Assembly: GCA_029863105.1 (NCBI GenBank)
Contig: JAOTWC010000065.1
Span: forward strand, 1-7,878
Source of the DNA: Gemmatimonadota bacterium
Lineage (GTDB): Bacteria > Gemmatimonadota > Gemmatimonadetes > Palauibacterales > Palauibacteraceae
Length of the DNA: 7,878 bases
Direction of reading: 5' to 3'
Part shown: one piece after another, positions 5,719-7,878 of the stretch
Position numbering within the stretch: the stretch's first letter is position 1
Layout: each line of letters opens with the position of its first letter
Made by a program: the position numbers and the translations under genes
Notes under the pieces: model-generated
What the model was told of the DNA's origin: nothing
The model's input: only the letters and a program-made list of their open reading frames with translations
Database searches by the model: none

Positions 5719-7734
5719 TCAGGCCCCTGGCCGCACCCAGTCGTTGTTGGTTCGATCGATGTCCGGATACCACGAATCCGGGTCGATTCTGACCCTTCGC
5801 AGCTGGCCGCGCGCGGGCACGAAGCGCGACACCTGTCTCGTCCCGGCCCATATCGAGGCCGGCCAGACGTCCACCACCGTGGTGCCGTTCGCGAGGTCGA
5901 GATGCAATTCCACGGGCATGACTCCGCCTCGGTTGTTCGACACGGTCACTTCCACGCCGCCGTCCACGTCGATCACCGACTCGACGGCCTGGTCGAGTGT
6001 CACCGTCTCGTAGTACCACGACTGCCAGTACCAGTCGAGGTCGGTGCCGGCGGCCTCTTCCATCATCGCGAAGAAGTCCCACGGCAGCGGGTGCTTGTAC
6101 GCCCACGTCGCGATGTAGTCGCGGTAAGCGGCGTCGAACGTCTCCTCGCCCAGCATGTGTCGCAGCGTGTGCATGAGCATGCCCGGCTTGGAGTACGCCG
6201 CGATCGACCGGCCGAAACCGTTCGGCGCGAAGTCTGTGTGCCACATGATCGGGACTTCCATCTCGGCCTGCGCCGCCCGCAGGTATCCGCCCATCGATCC
6301 TGTCCGTCCGGGGCTTCGCGATGGGTCGCCGGAATAATACGCGTCCAGTGCCAGTGCCGTATTGAACGTCGTGAAGCCCTCGTCCATCCAGGCGTATGCG
6401 TTCTCCTTCGTTCCCACGATCATCGGCACCCAGAAATGGCTCAGCTCGTGCGTCGTGACGCCGTTCAGCGACCCGGGATCATCCCGCCGGTTGATGAACG
6501 TGATCATCGGGTACTCCATGCCGTTCACCTGGGGCGGACCGTACGCTACCGTCGCCGAGGGATAGGGATACGGGTAGAGATAGTCGCTGAAGAATTCGAT
6601 GGCCTTCTTTCCCATCGGTGCGGCGTGGGCCCACGTCGTGACCTCCGGGTCGTAGACGCCCTGGATGAGCGCCCTGCCCCGCTCGCTGCCCGTCTCGGCC
6701 CCGGTGGCATCCCAGGCGTACTTGTTCGACGCGGCGAACGCGAAATCACGCACGTTGTCCGCCTGGAAGCGCCACGTGTGCCACCCGTCGTCGGAGCTCC
6801 GCGTCACGGACCCGCCTGCGATGTCCTCGGCGGTGACGAGGTGGACCAGCGTGTCCAGCGCCGGCGCCGACGCGAGCGCCTCCACCTGCTCGGGCCGCAG
6901 GACGGCGTCCGGATTCATCAGCGTCCCGGTTCCCACGACGACCCACTGCTCCGGAACCCTGATGTTCACGTTGAAATCGCCGTAATCGACGTAAAACTCT
7001 CCGTCACCGAGGTACGGCTCCATGTCGAGTCCGAACACGTCGTCGTACACCGCGACCTGCGGATACCACTGCGCGACGTTGAATACTTCGTTGTCGAGGT
7101 GCCCGTTGCGGAACCCCCCTCCTCCCGACACCACGAACGACCAGTCGACCTGCAACTCCAACTGAGCGCCCGCAGCAAGCGGCTCGGGCGGGCGAATGGC
7201 GACGAGGGTACCGAGCATCAGGTAGCCGCCATCCCGATTGAACGTCTGCCGCGTGGTCTCGCTGAGTTCGGTTCCATCGACGGCGATTCGCTGCAGCTCC
7301 ATCCCTCCCGTCAACTGGACCGTCCGGTTTCGCTCCACGCCTTCGGAAAACACGTTCTGGTAGAGGCGAAGGGCGAGCACCGGAAGGGGGTTGGGAGAGT
7401 TGTTGTGGATCGTGATGGTTTCCGAGCCCGCGATGTGCGCCGTGCTCGGCTCGAGTTCGACGTCGATCGCGTAGTCCACGCGCTGGGTCCAGTAGTTCGG
7501 GCCCGGCCGTCCGTCGGCGGACCGGGTGCCGGCCTCGATCGCCCTCAGATACGCCCCCGGCGGTTGGACGGCCCGGAAGACGGGAGCGTCGGCGACCAGT
7601 CCATCTCCAGCGGCGGGCATCGAAGCTTCCTGTGCCCGGATCGCAGGCGCCACCGACACCACCCGCGTGGCCACGGCAAGACTGCGGAACAGCGTTCGAA
7701 TAGGCTTCAACTCGCTCTCAGGTCTGCTCATCAT
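5719..7734 (-). CDS. M1 family zinc metallopeptidase, exported
   Basis: The product is 671 residues. The thermolysin-like core carries HELSH (H429, E430, H433) with E452 in WMDEGF exactly 18 residues beyond, the M1 zinc signature HExxH-x18-E. GMEYP (405-409) stands in for the GxMEN exopeptidase loop, and Y514 in AAYSKPG is the likely transition-state tyrosine. The beta-rich N-terminal domain (about 80-340) is family-typical; the end (about 580-671) is a beta domain finishing YPDIDRTNNDW. No ERAP1-like helical domain is present, so it belongs to the shorter bacterial M1 group. It probably cleaves peptides in the periplasm or at the surface. Two adjacent ATGs occur; GGAGG is 2 nt from the first and 5 nt from the second (7731-7729), so the second is the better start. 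The leader is unusual: an Arg interrupts a short hydrophobic region before AIRA|QEA. This is the first gene of the unit with the dehydrogenase and amidohydrolase. Confidence 0.93.
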   Translation of the reverse strand: MMSRPESELKPIRTLFRSLAVATRVVSVAPAIRAQEASMPAAGDGLVADAPVFRAVQPPGAYLRAIEAGTRSADGRPGPNYWTQRVDYAIDVELEPSTAHIAGSETITIHNNSPNPLPVLALRLYQNVFSEGVERNRTVQLTGGMELQRIAVDGTELSETTRQTFNRDGGYLMLGTLVAIRPPEPLAAGAQLELQVDWSFVVSGGGGFRNGHLDNEVFNVAQWYPQVAVYDDVFGLDMEPYLGDGEFYVDYGDFNVNIRVPEQWVVVGTGTLMNPDAVLRPEQVEALASAPALDTLVHLVTAEDIAGGSVTRSSDDGWHTWRFQADNVRDFAFAASNKYAWDATGAETGSERGRALIQGVYDPEVTTWAHAAPMGKKAIEFFSDYLYPYPYPSATVAYGPPQVNGMEYPMITFINRRDDPGSLNGVTTHELSHFWVPMIVGTKENAYAWMDEGFTTFNTALALDAYYSGDPSRSPGRTGSMGGYLRAAQAEMEVPIMWHTDFAPNGFGRSIAAYSKPGMLMHTLRHMLGEETFDAAYRDYIATWAYKHPLPWDFFAMMEEAAGTDLDWYWQSWYYETVTLDQAVESVIDVDGGVEVTVSNNRGGVMPVELHLDLANGTTVVDVWPASIWAGTRQVSRFVPARGQLRRVRIDPDSWYPDIDRTNNDWVRPGA

Positions 7735-7753
7735 CCCCTCCCTGTATCTCTAC

Positions 7754-7769
7754 GTGTACACCTGTACAC
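7754..7769. promoter_or_regulatory. Operator-like dyad GTGTACA-N2-TGTACAC (BlaI/MecI/CopY-type core)
   Basis: GTGTACA (7754-7760) and TGTACAC (7763-7769) are perfect inverted arms separated by CC. The centre fits TACAnnTGTA, the 'cop box' half-site pattern shared by CopY and the BlaI/MecI repressors. It lies 20 bp upstream of the M1 start, with the GGGAGGGG ribosome site between them, so a bound protein would sit on the promoter or the start of the transcript. I scanned for the same core elsewhere in the window and found no second copy. The regulator itself is not in the window, and other dimeric repressors could bind such a dyad. Confidence 0.45.
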
Positions 7770-7787
7770 TCAGACTTCGAAACTACC

Positions 7788-7804
7788 CCCGCTGACGCGG
7801 CGGG
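7788..7804 (-). terminator. GC-rich stem-loop after the right-edge gene; possible weak terminator
   Basis: CCCGC (7788-7792) and GCGGG (7800-7804) pair across a 7-nt loop, located between the stop codon at 7829 and the M1 operator. On the minus strand it is followed by GGTAGTTTC, so it lacks a proper U-tract. A 10-bp palindrome, GCCGGCCGGC, lies just upstream (7813-7822). The stem is short and chance is a fair explanation in GC-rich DNA. Confidence 0.25.
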
Positions 7805-7828
7805 CCAATCTCGCCGGCCGGCAAGCGA

Positions 7829-7878
7829 CTACTCGAAGTCCGTCCAGTTGAGCAGCGGGCGCCACTCCAAGCGTCCGT
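7829..7878 (-). CDS. C-terminal end of an unidentified protein
   Basis: On the minus strand one frame reads GRLEWRPLLNWTDFE and then TAG (7831-7829). The other two minus frames are also open here, but this frame alone has a coding look (two Trp, balanced charge, GC-rich third positions) and ends cleanly 94 bp before the M1 gene, leaving a normal-sized intergenic region. Fifteen residues are too few to name a family. If real, it is a separate transcription unit or the gene preceding the M1 unit on the same strand. Confidence 0.5.
   Translation of the reverse strand, partial: GRLEWRPLLNWTDFE

Noticed and set aside
5278..7851. An 857-codon plus-strand open frame lying opposite the M1 and dehydrogenase genes
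   Set aside because: Its translation is rich in Arg, His and Val with no domain-like pattern, no good ribosome site and no family motif, while the minus strand carries intact catalytic motifs. Long antisense open frames are expected in GC-rich coding DNA with strong third-position bias.

Overview
The window is GC-rich bacterial DNA (by eye roughly 65% GC), tightly packed, with five complete protein genes on the minus strand or in divergent/convergent arrangement and one on the plus strand, plus gene fragments at both edges. I see no rRNA, tRNA, CRISPR array, insertion sequence or other mobile element. The protein families suggest a Gemmatimonadota-like bacterium: an M1 metallopeptidase with a GMEYP motif and a C-terminus ending near 'YPDIDRTNNDW', a very small lipoprotein of the 'C..W.P / iRV.l.dG / vvrG.s.vG' pattern, exported proteins with 'A-QE' signal cleavage sites, and Shine-Dalgarno sites of GGAGG type. 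This placement comes from remembered family patterns, not from a search.

Layout from the left edge. (1) Minus strand: the 5' end of a GNAT acetyltransferase gene (1-104), lying 4 bp downstream of a complete M20 family dipeptidase gene (109-1485). (2) A 144-bp divergent intergenic region holding a plausible plus-strand promoter, a small leader hairpin and a textbook AGGAGG ribosome site. (3) Plus strand: a secreted protein of unknown function resembling DUF3108-type proteins (1630-2388). (4) Minus strand, converging on it with a 12-bp gap: a 129-residue lipoprotein (2401-2790). (5) Minus strand, a tight three-gene unit read from right to left: secreted M1 metallopeptidase (5719-7734), Glu/Leu/Phe/Val-type dehydrogenase (4434-5699, 19-bp gap) and an exported N-acyl-D-amino-acid deacylase-like amidohydrolase (2869-4437, overlapping the dehydrogenase by 4 nt). 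A bulged 10-bp-stem hairpin sits over the stop codon of the amidohydrolase. (6) The intergenic region upstream of the M1 gene holds a perfect GTGTACA-N2-TGTACAC dyad, whose core TACAnnTGTA is the recognition pattern of BlaI/MecI/CopY repressors. (7) At the right edge is the last part of another minus-strand gene ending at 7829.

Functionally the window is a peptide and amino-acid scavenging neighbourhood. An envelope M1 peptidase and an exported amidohydrolase would release amino acids from peptides or N-acylated amino acids. A cytoplasmic amino-acid dehydrogenase could deaminate one of the products, and the separately transcribed M20 dipeptidase would finish short peptides. The substrates of the dehydrogenase and the amidohydrolase cannot be fixed from sequence. 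The points most worth following are the operator-like dyad controlling the M1 unit, the replacement of the usual metal-ligand cysteine by aspartate in the amidohydrolase, and the divergent dehydrogenase subfamily.
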